Position numbers and translations under genes: made by a program. From an uncultured Lysobacteraceae bacterium (GTDB taxonomy: Bacteria > Pseudomonadota > Gammaproteobacteria > Xanthomonadales > Xanthomonadaceae), in NCBI GenBank assembly GCA_946480825.1, contig CAMLLG010000013.1:1-64000 (forward strand): a DNA stretch of 64,000 nucleotides. The letters are read 5' to 3'. Position 1 is the stretch's first letter; each line of letters opens with the position of its first letter. Positions 32,388 to 41,755 of this stretch are shown one piece after another. A model generated the notes under the pieces. The model was not told the origin of the DNA. It made no database searches and worked only from the letters and a program-made list of their open reading frames with translations.

Positions 32388-34523
32388 TCATCCTTTCAGA
32401 TTCCAGTCGTGATATCGCTGCATCCAGGCCAGCAGCCGTTCCGGTTTGTGCCGCCTGCGGCGGGCGCCAGCGGCGAACTTGGCGCCTTCGGCGAAGGTGG
32501 GATAGGCGAACACGGTTCCCAGAATCTTGTCCAGACCGATGCGCTGTTTCATGGCCAACGCGAACAGCGCGATCAGGTCGCCGGCGCGGGCGCCGACCAC
32601 GGTCGCGCCGAGGATCGTGTCCTTGCCCGGTGCCACCAGCACCTTGACGAAGCCGTCGGTGGCGCCCTCGGCGATGGCGCGATCCAGTTCCGCGAACGGA
32701 TGCGTCACCACTTCCACCGCGATGCCCTGCGCCGCCGCTTCGCGTTCGTTGAGGCCCACGCGCGCCAGTTCCGGATCGGTGTAGGTCGCCGCGGGCAGCA
32801 CGCGGTAATCGGCGCGGAACGATCGGAAGCGGCCGAACAGCGCGTTCACCGCGGCGTACCACGCCTGATGCGCGCCGGCATGGGTCAGCTGGAACGGGCC
32901 GGCGACATCGCCGACGGCGAAGATGTTCGGAAACTTCGTGCGCAGATGGTCGTCGGTGTCGATCGTGCGGTCGGCGCGCAGCGGAATGCCGAGCGTCTCC
33001 AGGCCGAAGCCGTCGACGTTCGGCGTGCGCCCCACCGCCACCAGCAGCAGGTCGAACGGCAGTTCGCTGCGCGTGCCGTCGCGTTCGATCGCCAGTCGAT
33101 GCGGCTCGCCGGCATGCGCCGCCACCGCCGTCGTGCCGAGCAGCACGCGGACGCCGTCGCGCTCCAGCGCCCGCTGCACCACCGCCGCGGCATCGGCGTC
33201 CTCGCGCGCCAGCAGCTGCGGCGCCATCTCGACGAGGCTCACGTCGCGGTCCAGACGCGACAGGCTCTGCGCCAGCTCGCAGCCGACGGGCCCGCCGCCC
33301 AGCACCACGATCCGCTGCGGCAGCGCATCCAGCGACCAGAACGTGTCCGAGGTGCGATACGGCACGGTCTCCAGGCCGGGAATCGGCGGCACCGACGGCC
33401 GCGCGCCGGTGGCGATGACCAGATGCCGGGCGCTGAGGCGCCGTCCGTTCACTTCGACTTCCCACGGCGACACGATCCGCGCTTCGCCCTGCACCACGTC
33501 GACGCCCAGCGCGGTGTAGCGTTCGACAGAATCGTTCGGTTCGATCGCGGCGATCGATGCGCGGACATGGGCCATCACCGCGCCGACATCGGGCATGCCG
33601 CGTTCGGCGGGAATGCCGAACGCCGGCGCGCGATCGACCTCCGCCGCGGCGTGCGCGGCGCGGATCAGCGCCTTCGACGGCACGCATCCGCGGTTGAGGC
33701 AATCGCCGCCCATCTCGGCCTTCTCGATCAGGGTGACTTTGGCGCGCACGGTCGCGGCGATATAGCTGGTGACCAGACCGGCGGCGCCGGCGCCGATCAC
33801 GATGAGGTTGCGGTCGAAGCGCTTCGGTCGGGTCCAGCCGCGATACACGCGGCGCGCGCGCAGCGCGTCCAGCGCCCGCCGCGCGACCAGCGGCAGCAGC
33901 GCCAGCGCGGTGAAGGCGAGGGCCAGCGGCAGGCTGAGGATGTCGCCGGGATTCTGCAGTTTTCCCAGTTCGCGGCCCGCGTTCACGTACACCGCGGTGC
34001 CCGGCAGCATGCCGACCAGGCTCACCCAGGCGTAGGTGCGGACGCGGATCGCGGTCAGGCCCATCGCGAGATTGATCACGAAGAACGGAAACACCGGCGC
34101 CAGCCGCAGCGCGAACAGATAGAACCCGCCCTCGCGCGCGACGCCGGCATCGATGGTCTTCAGGCGCTCGCCGAACCGCGCCCGCACCGCATCGCGCAGC
34201 GCATAGCGTGCGCTCAGCATCGCGAGGGTGGCGCCGAGCGTGGCCGAGACCGCCACCACCGCGGTGCCGGTCCACAGCCCGAAGACCGCGCCCGCGAACA
34301 GGGTCAGCAGGGTCGCGCCGGGAATCGAGAGTGCGGTCGCGCCGACGTAGATCGCGGCGAACCCGATCAGCGCCGCCCACGGGTGCGCGGCGGCCAGTCC
34401 GCGGGCGTCGCCCAGCAGCGATTGCAGTCCCGCGAGGCTGAGATATTCGCCGAAGCCGGCCGCGTACAGCCCGGCGATGGCGCCGACGATGACGAGCAGC
34501 AGGAGCGCCTGTTTCGCGCGCAT
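32388..34523 (-). CDS. Fusion of VTT membrane domain and mercuric-reductase-like flavoprotein, 711 aa
   Basis: Residues 1-215 form a VTT/TMEM64-type membrane domain (ALSIPGATLLTLFAGAVFG is its re-entrant segment, AYVNAGRELG-like YVNAGRELGKL its exit). Residues 238-711 form a pyridine nucleotide-disulfide oxidoreductase: the FAD motif GAGAAG, the redox pair C275/C280 in GGDCLNRGCVPSK, an NAD(P)H motif VVLGGGPVGCELAQ, the second FAD segment NIFAVGDVAG and a dimerisation domain. No HMA domain or C-terminal cysteine pair of true mercuric reductases is present. Electron transfer at the membrane coupled to a thiol, quinone or metal(loid) substrate is likely. It begins the arsS operon as I read it. 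Confidence 0.9.
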   Translation of the reverse strand: MRAKQALLLLVIVGAIAGLYAAGFGEYLSLAGLQSLLGDARGLAAAHPWAALIGFAAIYVGATALSIPGATLLTLFAGAVFGLWTGTAVVAVSATLGATLAMLSARYALRDAVRARFGERLKTIDAGVAREGGFYLFALRLAPVFPFFVINLAMGLTAIRVRTYAWVSLVGMLPGTAVYVNAGRELGKLQNPGDILSLPLALAFTALALLPLVARRALDALRARRVYRGWTRPKRFDRNLIVIGAGAAGLVTSYIAATVRAKVTLIEKAEMGGDCLNRGCVPSKALIRAAHAAAEVDRAPAFGIPAERGMPDVGAVMAHVRASIAAIEPNDSVERYTALGVDVVQGEARIVSPWEVEVNGRRLSARHLVIATGARPSVPPIPGLETVPYRTSDTFWSLDALPQRIVVLGGGPVGCELAQSLSRLDRDVSLVEMAPQLLAREDADAAAVVQRALERDGVRVLLGTTAVAAHAGEPHRLAIERDGTRSELPFDLLLVAVGRTPNVDGFGLETLGIPLRADRTIDTDDHLRTKFPNIFAVGDVAGPFQLTHAGAHQAWYAAVNALFGRFRSFRADYRVLPAATYTDPELARVGLNEREAAAQGIAVEVVTHPFAELDRAIAEGATDGFVKVLVAPGKDTILGATVVGARAGDLIALFALAMKQRIGLDKILGTVFAYPTFAEGAKFAAGARRRRHKPERLLAWMQRYHDWNLKG

Positions 34524-34533
34524 CGGCCGGTGC

Positions 34534-34665
34534 TCAGCCGCGGGCCGCGGACGCGGCGTTGGAGACGGGTGCGCGGCCGGACGACGCGGAACGAGCCCCG
34601 GCTTCCGGCCGGTGCCGGCCGGCGAGGGTCCTTCCGTCGTGCGGTTGGATGGCGTTGTCGCCCAT
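34534..34665 (-). CDS. Possible small ORF, 43 aa; rest of 34524-34904 shows no gene
   Basis: An ATG at 34665 with AGGA eight bases ahead opens a 43-codon frame (MGDNAIQPHDGRTLAGRH) that stops 10 bp before the start of the flavoprotein fusion. The composition (Ala, Arg, Gly, Ser) is that of random GC-rich DNA, so it may be a chance frame or a short leader. The remaining 240 bp up to the WYL gene hold the divergent promoters of the two operons, but I see no clear -35/-10 pair. Confidence 0.25.
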   Translation of the reverse strand: MGDNAIQPHDGRTLAGRHRPEAGARSASSGRAPVSNAASAARG

Positions 34666-34904
34666 GCGCGATGTCCTGCTGTGACCGGTTGGATGCGGCG
34701 TGCCCGCAGGGAATACGGTCCCGGGAGCCTACAGGAGGCAGTGCCGCTGCCGGTCGTTGCGCGTGGGCCGGAGCGTTGCGGCTGCCGCGACAGCGGGTCG
34801 GGTCTCGGCCCGCAGGTCGCAGCCGGCGCGACGCCTTCCGGTTACGCTCTGCGACCGGGCCACGATGCGCCCGGGCCTCCCCGCCATCCGCCATAATCCC
34901 TGAC

Positions 34905-35873
34905 ATGGACCGTTACGAACGCATTCTCTCGCTGCACCGCATCCTCAAGAGCGCCCGCTACCCGGTCACGGTCAAGCGCCTGCAGGACGAACTCGAGTGC
35001 TCGCGCGCCACCGCCTATCGCGACCTGGCGTTCCTGCGCGACGCGCTGATGGCGCCGATCGTGGGCGACGGCGAGGCCGGCTTCCGCTACGACCCGGGCG
35101 AAGGCGAGCGCTTCGAGCTGCCGGGCCTGTGGCTGAACTCAGAAGAGCTGCACGCGCTGCTCGCCGCGCAGCAACTGCTCAGCCGCACCGGCGGCGGCGT
35201 GCTGTCCTCGGCACTGGCGCCGCTGCAGCAGCGCATCGAGAAACTGCTGGAGGAACACGCCCCGGGCAAACGCTGGCCGGTGGAACGCGTCCGCGTCATC
35301 CCGCACCGCACCCGGACCATGGACGAGCAGGTGTTCCGCATCGTCTGTTCCGCGGTGCTGGAGCGCAAACAGCTGAGCTTCGAATATCGCGCCCGCTCCA
35401 CCGACGAGAAGACCCGGCGCACGGTCTCGCCTCAGCGGGTCACCCACTACCGCGGCAACTGGTACCTCGACGTCTACGATCACGACCGCGATGCGCTGCG
35501 CAGTTTCTCGGTCGACCGCATCGCCACGCCGCGCATGCAGGACGCCGCCGCGCGCGACGTGCCCGATGCCGAACTCAACGAGCACCTCGCCGGCAGTTAC
35601 GGCATCTTTTCCGGCGCGCCGAAGGGCTGGGCCACGATCGTGTTCAACCAGAAGATCGCGCGCTGGGTCGCCGACGAGCACTGGCACTCGCAGCAGCAGG
35701 ACCGGGTGCTGCCCGACGGCCGTTTCGAGCGCAAGGTGCCCTACAGCGCCCCGCGCGAACTGCTGATGGACATCCTGCACTACGGCCCCGACGCCGAGAT
35801 CGTCGAACCGGCCGCGCTGCGCGAGCAGATGAAGGCGATGCTGGAACTGGCGGTCGGCAACTACCAGAAATAG
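34905..35873 (+). CDS. WYL-domain transcriptional regulator, 322 aa
   Basis: An N-terminal winged helix (RYERILSLHRILKSARYPVT, then RLQDELECSRATAYRDLAFL as the recognition helix) is followed by a coiled stretch. The WYL sensor domain follows from about residue 140: LERKQLSFEYRAR, then VSPQRVTHYRGNWYLDVYD with the WYL-type WYLD, and RSFSVDRIATPRM. A C-terminal extension (WCX) domain ends the chain. WYL proteins sense nucleotide-like ligands and regulate, among others, DNA damage and defence genes. It lies between the arsenosugar operon and the end of the lanthipeptide cluster, and its target is unknown. Confidence 0.9.
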   Translation: MDRYERILSLHRILKSARYPVTVKRLQDELECSRATAYRDLAFLRDALMAPIVGDGEAGFRYDPGEGERFELPGLWLNSEELHALLAAQQLLSRTGGGVLSSALAPLQQRIEKLLEEHAPGKRWPVERVRVIPHRTRTMDEQVFRIVCSAVLERKQLSFEYRARSTDEKTRRTVSPQRVTHYRGNWYLDVYDHDRDALRSFSVDRIATPRMQDAAARDVPDAELNEHLAGSYGIFSGAPKGWATIVFNQKIARWVADEHWHSQQQDRVLPDGRFERKVPYSAPRELLMDILHYGPDAEIVEPAALREQMKAMLELAVGNYQK

Positions 35874-35922
35874 GCCGCCGCGCAGGGCGCCGCGATCGCC
35901 CGCGGCGCGCGTTTCCGGTCCG

Positions 35923-36660
35923 CTATGCGACCTCGCGCCGGCCGAGCCACCATGCGCTCAGCGGAAAGAGCAGGGCGGCCAGCGCCACCGCCAGCAGCAG
36001 CGCATCGCCGCGCGAGGCTTCCACGGTGGCGTTCGTCGCCACCAGCGGATAGGTCCAGGGCAGCCAGGGCCAGTACTCCGAGCTTCCGATCTGGATCGCG
36101 GCGAACGTCGCGACCACCGCCACCGCCAGCGGCGGCACGATCGAACGGATCCGCCAGCTGATCGCATGCTGCAGCGCCAGCATCGGCAGCGCGGCCACCG
36201 GTGCGGCCCACAGCATCGACGGCGACCCGATGCGGAACGCCCCTTCCAGCGGATAACCCAGCGCCCCGAGGCCGCCGATGGCCAGCGCCGTGCAGGCCAG
36301 CATCGCGAGGTGCGCGCCGACCATGAGCAGCATCGCGACGATGGCCTTGGCCGCGAACAGCTCCGCCCGCGCGATCGGAAGGCTCAGCATCAGGCGCCAG
36401 GTCTGGTTGCGGTGTTCGTTGCCGTTGATCAGGCTGGTGGACAGCGCGACGTACAGCGGCAGCATGAACCACGACCACATCGCCGACACGCTCAGCCACA
36501 GCATCGCCCAGCGATCGGGGTTCATCGTCTCCGGCGAAGCGCGCCGCAGGTTCATGGCGAACACCAGCAGCACCACCGCGAACGGGCAGGCCAGGGTCAT
36601 CAGCAGCACCAGCGAACGGCGGATCTTCAGCAGTTCGACCGCGCACAGACGGACGATCAT
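35923..36660 (-). CDS. lanE: ABC-2 type permease, lanthipeptide immunity (LanE/LanG-like), 245 aa
   Basis: This six-helix permease of the ABC-2/LanE class starts VRLCAVELLKIRRSLVLLM, an amphipathic start typical of this group. Its first helix pair is followed by INGNEHRNQTWRLMLSLPIARAE, the conserved cytoplasmic coupling loop. It overlaps the ATPase gene by ATGA. Placed at the end of a lanthipeptide operon, the pair should pump the peptide away from the producer's membrane and give self-protection. It could also be a general ABC-2 exporter that happens to be adjacent, but strand and spacing favour membership of the cluster. Confidence 0.82.
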   Translation of the reverse strand: MIVRLCAVELLKIRRSLVLLMTLACPFAVVLLVFAMNLRRASPETMNPDRWAMLWLSVSAMWSWFMLPLYVALSTSLINGNEHRNQTWRLMLSLPIARAELFAAKAIVAMLLMVGAHLAMLACTALAIGGLGALGYPLEGAFRIGSPSMLWAAPVAALPMLALQHAISWRIRSIVPPLAVAVVATFAAIQIGSSEYWPWLPWTYPLVATNATVEASRGDALLLAVALAALLFPLSAWWLGRREVA

Positions 36661-37574
36661 GCGCGGCCTCCGGTCGCGGACGCGGTCTGCAGGAACCACT
36701 GTTCGAGCGTGGGTTTGCGCAGCACCGACTGATACAGGGTCAAGCCCGCCTGCACCAGGCAGGCATGAACGTGGCCGGCGCGGTCGCGGTCGATCGCCGG
36801 CACCAGCAGCCGGTCCGGCGCGTCCACGGCCGCGTCGTAGCCGGAGGCGCGCAGCACTTCGACGGCGCGTGCGGCGTCGTCCACCTCCACGGCGAGGGCG
36901 CTGACCAGTTCCTGCGAAAGCGCCTGCACCGAGGCCTGCCGCTGGGTGGCGCCGTCGCGCAGCACCGCGATGTGGGTGGCGGTCTTTTCCACTTCGTCGA
37001 GCAGGTGGCTGGCGAAGAAGATCGTGCATCCGGCCGCATCCGGCAGCGACGAGAGCAGCCGGCGCATGTCCCGGATACCGTCGGGGTCGAGGCCGTTGGT
37101 GGGTTCGTCCAGCACCAGCAGCCGCGGTTGCCCCAGCAGCGCGTGGGCCAGCGCGAGGCGTTGGCGCATGCCGAGCGAAAAATGCTCGATCCGCTGGCGG
37201 CGGTCGCAGCGCAGGCCGACCAGTTCCAGCGTGCGTTCGATCTCGGTGGCGGGCAGTCGTTTCAGGCGCGTGCCGATCGACAGGAATTCCGGCCCGGTGA
37301 GGTTGGGATAGCTGCTCGGCGCTTCGATCAGGAAGCCGATGTCCGCCAGCGCGCGCCGCCGTTCGCGGCGGATGTCGCGACCGAACACGCGGATCTCTCC
37401 GGCATCGGGCCGCGACAGCCCGGCGATCAACCGGATGGTGGTGGACTTGCCGTGCCCGTTGTTGCCGAGGAAGGCGAAAACGCTGCGCTCGGGCACCGCC
37501 AGCGCCAGTTGCCGCAGCACGGCGCGCGTTCCGTAGGATTTGTCGACGGCGCTCAGCTCGATGGCCAATGTCAT
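36657..37574 (-). CDS. lanF: ABC transporter ATPase, lanthipeptide immunity (LanF-like), 305 aa
   Basis: This is the ATPase partner of the permease just downstream. Walker A reads GNNGHGKST, with histidine in place of the usual alanine or serine. The Q-loop lies in FLIEAPSSYPNLTG, the signature is FSLGMRQRLALAHALL (a degenerate LSGGQ common in LanF-type ATPases), Walker B is LLVLDEPTNGLDP, and ASHLLDE supplies the switch histidine. The IEAPS.YPNLTG segment and FSLGMRQRL are strongly reminiscent of bacitracin/lantibiotic immunity ATPases. A roughly 85-residue C-terminal extension follows the ATPase core. It begins 67 bp after the exporter gene. Confidence 0.87.
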   Translation of the reverse strand: MTLAIELSAVDKSYGTRAVLRQLALAVPERSVFAFLGNNGHGKSTTIRLIAGLSRPDAGEIRVFGRDIRRERRRALADIGFLIEAPSSYPNLTGPEFLSIGTRLKRLPATEIERTLELVGLRCDRRQRIEHFSLGMRQRLALAHALLGQPRLLVLDEPTNGLDPDGIRDMRRLLSSLPDAAGCTIFFASHLLDEVEKTATHIAVLRDGATQRQASVQALSQELVSALAVEVDDAARAVEVLRASGYDAAVDAPDRLLVPAIDRDRAGHVHACLVQAGLTLYQSVLRKPTLEQWFLQTASATGGRA

Positions 37575-37641
37575 TGAACGGGTCCTGGGGCTCGGAAGGG
37601 CGTCTGCCGGCGCGCGCGGCGCGGTTGGCCGGACATGGCGG

Positions 37642-39588
37642 TCAGACGTGGCCGACGGAGACGATGCTACACGGCTGCGCATCGAGCGCGTCGGCGAGCC
37701 GGGCCTGGGCGAGCGCATCGATGTTCGCCATCGGTTCGTCCAGCAGCAGCAGATCGCAATCCGCGGCGAGCGCGGCCGTGAGCGCGAGCAGCTGGCGCTG
37801 TCCGCCGGAAAGCGAATGCCCGCCGTCCGGCAGGGGCGTGTGATAGCCCATCGCCATCGACGCGACCACGCGGTCGAAGCCGGTCCGCGCCGCGGCGTCC
37901 ATCAGCCGCTGCGGGGTGGCGTTGCCCGAGAGATTGCGCAGGTTGTCCATGACGGTGCCGGCGTTGATGTTGACGAACTGCGGCAGATACAGCAGCCGCG
38001 AGGTCGATGCGCGCACTTCGCGACCGGCGATGGTGACGGTGCCGCGCTCGGGCGCGTAGAGCCCCGCGATCAACCGCAGGATCGTGCTCTTGCCGCAGCC
38101 GGAAGGTCCGGAGATCCGATGCTTCGCGCCGGCTTCGATGCGCAGGTCGTAGTCCTGCAGGATCCACGGGCTCTCGCTCGAATAGCGGAACCACACACCC
38201 TTCATCACGATCGGGCCGGACAGGGCGCCCGCGTGCGCGCCGGCCGCGTGCGGTTCGCGTTCCAGCGCCAGCAACGCATCCGCGCCCGCCAGTTGCCGCG
38301 CGACCACGGCGAACACCAGGTAGGTGTTGATGAGGTTCTGCATCGCGTTGAGAAATCCCTCCGCGAGCAGGACGAAGCCGAACAGCGTGCCGAGTCCGAT
38401 CTCGCCCTCCAGCACCAGATAACCGCCCCACAGCAGCATGGTCGCCGAGCAGGCCTGCCGCATCGCCTGCAGGCCCACTTCGTTCCACAGCCCGACGCGA
38501 TTGCGGCGCAGGGCCAGGCCCAGCTCGGTATCGAAGCGGCCGCGCCACTGCGTTTCGCATGCTCGTTCGGCGCCCGCGGCCTTGATCGTGCGGATGCCGC
38601 CGATGATCTCGGTCAGATAGCCGCGCTGCCGCGCCTGCGCGGCGACTTCGGCTTCCTGCAGACGCGCCTGCGCCCGCCCGACCCACAGCGCCACGCAGGC
38701 CATGACCAGCACGACCGCAAGCAGCACCAGGGTGGCGGCCAGGATCTTGACCCCCATCAGCACGAGGAACCCGATCGCGAGCAGGCCGTCGATCAGTGCG
38801 CCGAAGAGTTTCTCGGCGAGCACCGCGCGCGCGCTGGCGATGCCGTAGAACGCCTGCAGCAGATCGCCGAGCCCGCGACGCTGCAACTGCGGGAACGGCA
38901 GGTGCAGCACGTGTTCGAGGAAGCCGCGCTTGATCGACAGTTCCAGCCGTGTCATCAGGAACAACACGATGCGCTCGCGCAGCCAGCTCATCGCGCCGCT
39001 GAACACCGCGACCGCCACCACCGCGGCGGCGATCAGGTGCAGCAGTCCGGGCGCGCTGTCGGGCAGCGCCCTGCCCATCACCACGCCGGTCAGTTCCGGG
39101 GTCAGCAGGGCGAGCGCCTGCAGCGCCAGACTGGCGAGCGCGAACTGCAGCACGGCGTCGCGATGGACATGCAGCAGGCCGCGCACGCGCGGCCACAGGC
39201 CGCGGCCTTCGGGCAGATGCGGCGTCAGTTCCAGCGCCTGTCCGCCGAGCTGCCGGGCCAGCGCGTCCAGCCGGATCCGCGTCGTGCCGTCCGCGGATTC
39301 GACGATGGCCCAGCCGCGCCTGCAGGCGCGCAGCAGCAGCCAGCGGCCGTCGTCGCGCTGCAGCAGCGTCGGGGTTTCCAGCTTCGCGATCTCGGACGCG
39401 CCGGCGATGCGCACCGCACGCGCGTGGATGCCGTGCGGCGACAGCGCGATCTGCATCGATTCGGGGGCGTCGTCGATGCGGCTGCCCTCGCGCAATGCGG
39501 TCAACGGCAGGTCGATGCCGCGCGCGGCGAGCAACCGCCAGACCGCGGCCTCGGGGACGAATCCGGGCATCGGGGCCGGGTCAGGCAT
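37642..39588 (-). CDS. ABC exporter with degenerate C39-like domain, truncated after H-loop, 648 aa
   Basis: Residues about 8-125 resemble a C39 peptidase domain without the catalytic Cys or His, so it could only bind a peptide. A six-helix ABC membrane domain follows (from AVLQFALASLALQALALL), then the ATPase with Walker A GPSGCGKST, signature LSGGQRQLLALTAALA, Walker B LLLLDEPMANID and switch histidine in SIVSVGHV. The chain stops one residue after this histidine, some 35-45 residues short of a normal exporter ATPase. Two-exporter sets, one with and one without an active peptidase, occur in NHLM-type RiPP clusters. The start overlaps the LanT stop by 8 bp. Confidence 0.85.
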   Translation of the reverse strand: MPDPAPMPGFVPEAAVWRLLAARGIDLPLTALREGSRIDDAPESMQIALSPHGIHARAVRIAGASEIAKLETPTLLQRDDGRWLLLRACRRGWAIVESADGTTRIRLDALARQLGGQALELTPHLPEGRGLWPRVRGLLHVHRDAVLQFALASLALQALALLTPELTGVVMGRALPDSAPGLLHLIAAAVVAVAVFSGAMSWLRERIVLFLMTRLELSIKRGFLEHVLHLPFPQLQRRGLGDLLQAFYGIASARAVLAEKLFGALIDGLLAIGFLVLMGVKILAATLVLLAVVLVMACVALWVGRAQARLQEAEVAAQARQRGYLTEIIGGIRTIKAAGAERACETQWRGRFDTELGLALRRNRVGLWNEVGLQAMRQACSATMLLWGGYLVLEGEIGLGTLFGFVLLAEGFLNAMQNLINTYLVFAVVARQLAGADALLALEREPHAAGAHAGALSGPIVMKGVWFRYSSESPWILQDYDLRIEAGAKHRISGPSGCGKSTILRLIAGLYAPERGTVTIAGREVRASTSRLLYLPQFVNINAGTVMDNLRNLSGNATPQRLMDAAARTGFDRVVASMAMGYHTPLPDGGHSLSGGQRQLLALTAALAADCDLLLLDEPMANIDALAQARLADALDAQPCSIVSVGHV

Positions 39589-41755
39589 GCTGCACCTCGG
39601 CGAGCGCGTCGAAGGATTCCGCCATGGCGTGGAACAGACCGCCCTGGCCGACCAGTTCGCGATAAGTGCCCTGCTGCACCAGACGCCCGCCGTCGAGCAC
39701 GAGGATGCGGTCCGCATCCATCACCGTCGCCAGCCGGTGCGCGATCACGATGCGCGTGCAGCCCAGCTGCGCGAGGTTGGCGTGGATCCGCGATTCGGTG
39801 TCGAGGTCCAGCGAACTCGTCGCTTCGTCCAGCAGCAGGATCGCGGGCGAATGCGCGACCGCGCGCGCGATCGCCAGTCGCTGGCGCTGGCCGCCGGACA
39901 GGAAACATCCGTTCTCCCCGACACGGTTGCGGTAGCCCTGCGGCAAGGCCTCGATCGCCTCGTCGATGCAGGCCAGGCGCGCGGCCCAGCGCAGCCGCTC
40001 CAGCGGCAGCTCCGGATCGTTCAGCGACAGGTTCGCGCGCACGCTGTCGTCGAACAGGAAGGTCTCCTGCTGCACGACGCCCATCTGCCGGCGCAGCCGC
40101 GGCAGATCGCATTCGCGCATGTCGATGCCATCGAAGCGGATGGTGCCGGCGTCGGGCAGGTGCATGCCCAGCAGCAGCCGCGCCAGCGTCGATTTGCCGG
40201 CGCCCGACCGCCCCACGATCGCGATCTTCTCGCCCGCGGCGATCGACAGCGAAATGTCGTGCAGCAAGCGCGGCGCGTGCGCCGAATAGCCGAAGTCGAC
40301 GTTGCGCAGCTCGATCGCGCCGGTCAGCGCAGGCCGTTCGCGCCCGGACACCTCCGCCGGCGTTTCGAGGACGTCGTCGAGGCGATGCAGATGCGTGCCG
40401 AGATACTGCAACTGGGCGACGGCCTGCATCAGCGATTCCAGCGGCTGCATGAACAGCGTCTGCAGGGTCAGGAACGCGGCGAACACGCCGAGCGTGATCT
40501 CCTGCGCCATCACCGCATGGCCGCCGACGAGGAACACCGCCGCCAGCGCCAGCGCCTTCAGCAGCGTCGCCGCCTGTTCGACGTTGATTTCCAGCCGGCG
40601 CCGTTCGATCTGGCGATTGAGCGTGGCCGCCATCGGCTGCACCCAGCGCGCCACCATGCGATCCCCGCCGCCGATCGCCCGCGTCGTTTCCAGTCCGCTC
40701 AGCGCGGTCACCAGCGCGGCGTTCTCGCGGCCCGCGCCGGCCAGCTCCGAGGCCATGATCCGCCGGTTGCGTTCGCGCAGCGCGACGAACAGCAGCACTC
40801 GCGCCACGCCGAAGGCGACGACCACCAGCCCCAGCCGCCAGTGGAACGCGAGCATCAGCAACGCGTAACTCAGCAGCAGGATCGAATCCAGCAGCGCCGA
40901 CAGCGATTGGCTGCTGAACAATTGCCGCAGGATGGCGTTGCTCTGCACGCGCTGCACCAGGTCGCCGGTCTCGCGGCGGAGGAAGAACGCCAGCGGCAGA
41001 TGCAGCAGATGATCGAGGAAGCGCCCCATCAGGCTCGCGTCGAGCGCGTTCTGCAGGCCCTGCAGCACCCAGCTGCGCACCAGCGTCGACAGCGCGCGCG
41101 CGACGATGGTGATGCCGAGCGCGAACCCCAGCCCCCACATCCACGGCAACTGTCGTGGCGTGATCACGCGGTCCACCAGCAGCAGCGAAGCGATCGGCGC
41201 GACCAGGCCGAGCAGCTGCAGCACCAGCGTGGCCAGCAGGATCTGGCCGAGATTGGGCAGCAGGCTCGCGAGCAATGCGTGATAGCGGCCCAGGCTCGGC
41301 CGCGACGCGGCGCGCGGCCGGAAACCGGTGGCCGGCCGGAAGCACAGGACGATGCCTGTGAATCGCCGCCCGGCTTCCCGCAGCGAAACGACCTGCCGCC
41401 CGCCGTTGGGGTCGATGATCGACAGCGTCTCGCGGCCGACCTCTTCGAGCACCACGAAATGATTGAAGTCCCAGTGCAGGATCGCCGGCATCGGCAGGCG
41501 GCGCAGTTCTTCGGGGTGTTCCAGCTTCAGCGCGTTCGCGTCGAGGCCGTTGCGGCGCGCGGCGCCCAGCAGGTTGTAGGCGTTCGCGCCGTCGCGGGTC
41601 ACCGCGCAGGCTTCCCGCATCTCCGGCAGCGGCACGTGGCGGCCGTGGAAACCCAGCACCATCGCCAGACAGGCCGCGCCGCATTCGGCCATTTCCATCT
41701 GAAGGACGACGGGCACGCGCCGGCGGAACGGCCGGCGAAAATTCAGTCGAGCCAT
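39581..41755 (-). CDS. lanT: Peptidase-containing lanthipeptide ABC transporter (LanT), 724 aa
   Basis: This membrane protein should cut the leader at the double glycine and export the product. The C39 peptidase is complete: Q19 (VLQMEMAECG), nucleophile C25, H99 (DFNHFVVLEEV) and D115 (IIDPNGG). A membrane domain with six helices follows (about 160-440), then the ATPase: Walker A GRSGAGKST, signature LSGGQRQRLAIARA, Walker B LLLDEATSSLD and switch histidine IAHRLATVMD. Its length is typical of LanT. The start overlaps the adaptor gene by 13 bp, so translation is coupled. This is the catalytic exporter of the pair. Confidence 0.93.
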   Translation of the reverse strand: MARLNFRRPFRRRVPVVLQMEMAECGAACLAMVLGFHGRHVPLPEMREACAVTRDGANAYNLLGAARRNGLDANALKLEHPEELRRLPMPAILHWDFNHFVVLEEVGRETLSIIDPNGGRQVVSLREAGRRFTGIVLCFRPATGFRPRAASRPSLGRYHALLASLLPNLGQILLATLVLQLLGLVAPIASLLLVDRVITPRQLPWMWGLGFALGITIVARALSTLVRSWVLQGLQNALDASLMGRFLDHLLHLPLAFFLRRETGDLVQRVQSNAILRQLFSSQSLSALLDSILLLSYALLMLAFHWRLGLVVVAFGVARVLLFVALRERNRRIMASELAGAGRENAALVTALSGLETTRAIGGGDRMVARWVQPMAATLNRQIERRRLEINVEQAATLLKALALAAVFLVGGHAVMAQEITLGVFAAFLTLQTLFMQPLESLMQAVAQLQYLGTHLHRLDDVLETPAEVSGRERPALTGAIELRNVDFGYSAHAPRLLHDISLSIAAGEKIAIVGRSGAGKSTLARLLLGMHLPDAGTIRFDGIDMRECDLPRLRRQMGVVQQETFLFDDSVRANLSLNDPELPLERLRWAARLACIDEAIEALPQGYRNRVGENGCFLSGGQRQRLAIARAVAHSPAILLLDEATSSLDLDTESRIHANLAQLGCTRIVIAHRLATVMDADRILVLDGGRLVQQGTYRELVGQGGLFHAMAESFDALAEVQHA

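Noticed and set aside
32388..34523. Calling the fusion protein mercuric reductase (MerA)
   Set aside because: It has the redox CxxxxC but lacks the heavy-metal-binding N-terminus and the C-terminal cysteine pair needed for Hg(II), and carries a membrane domain instead.
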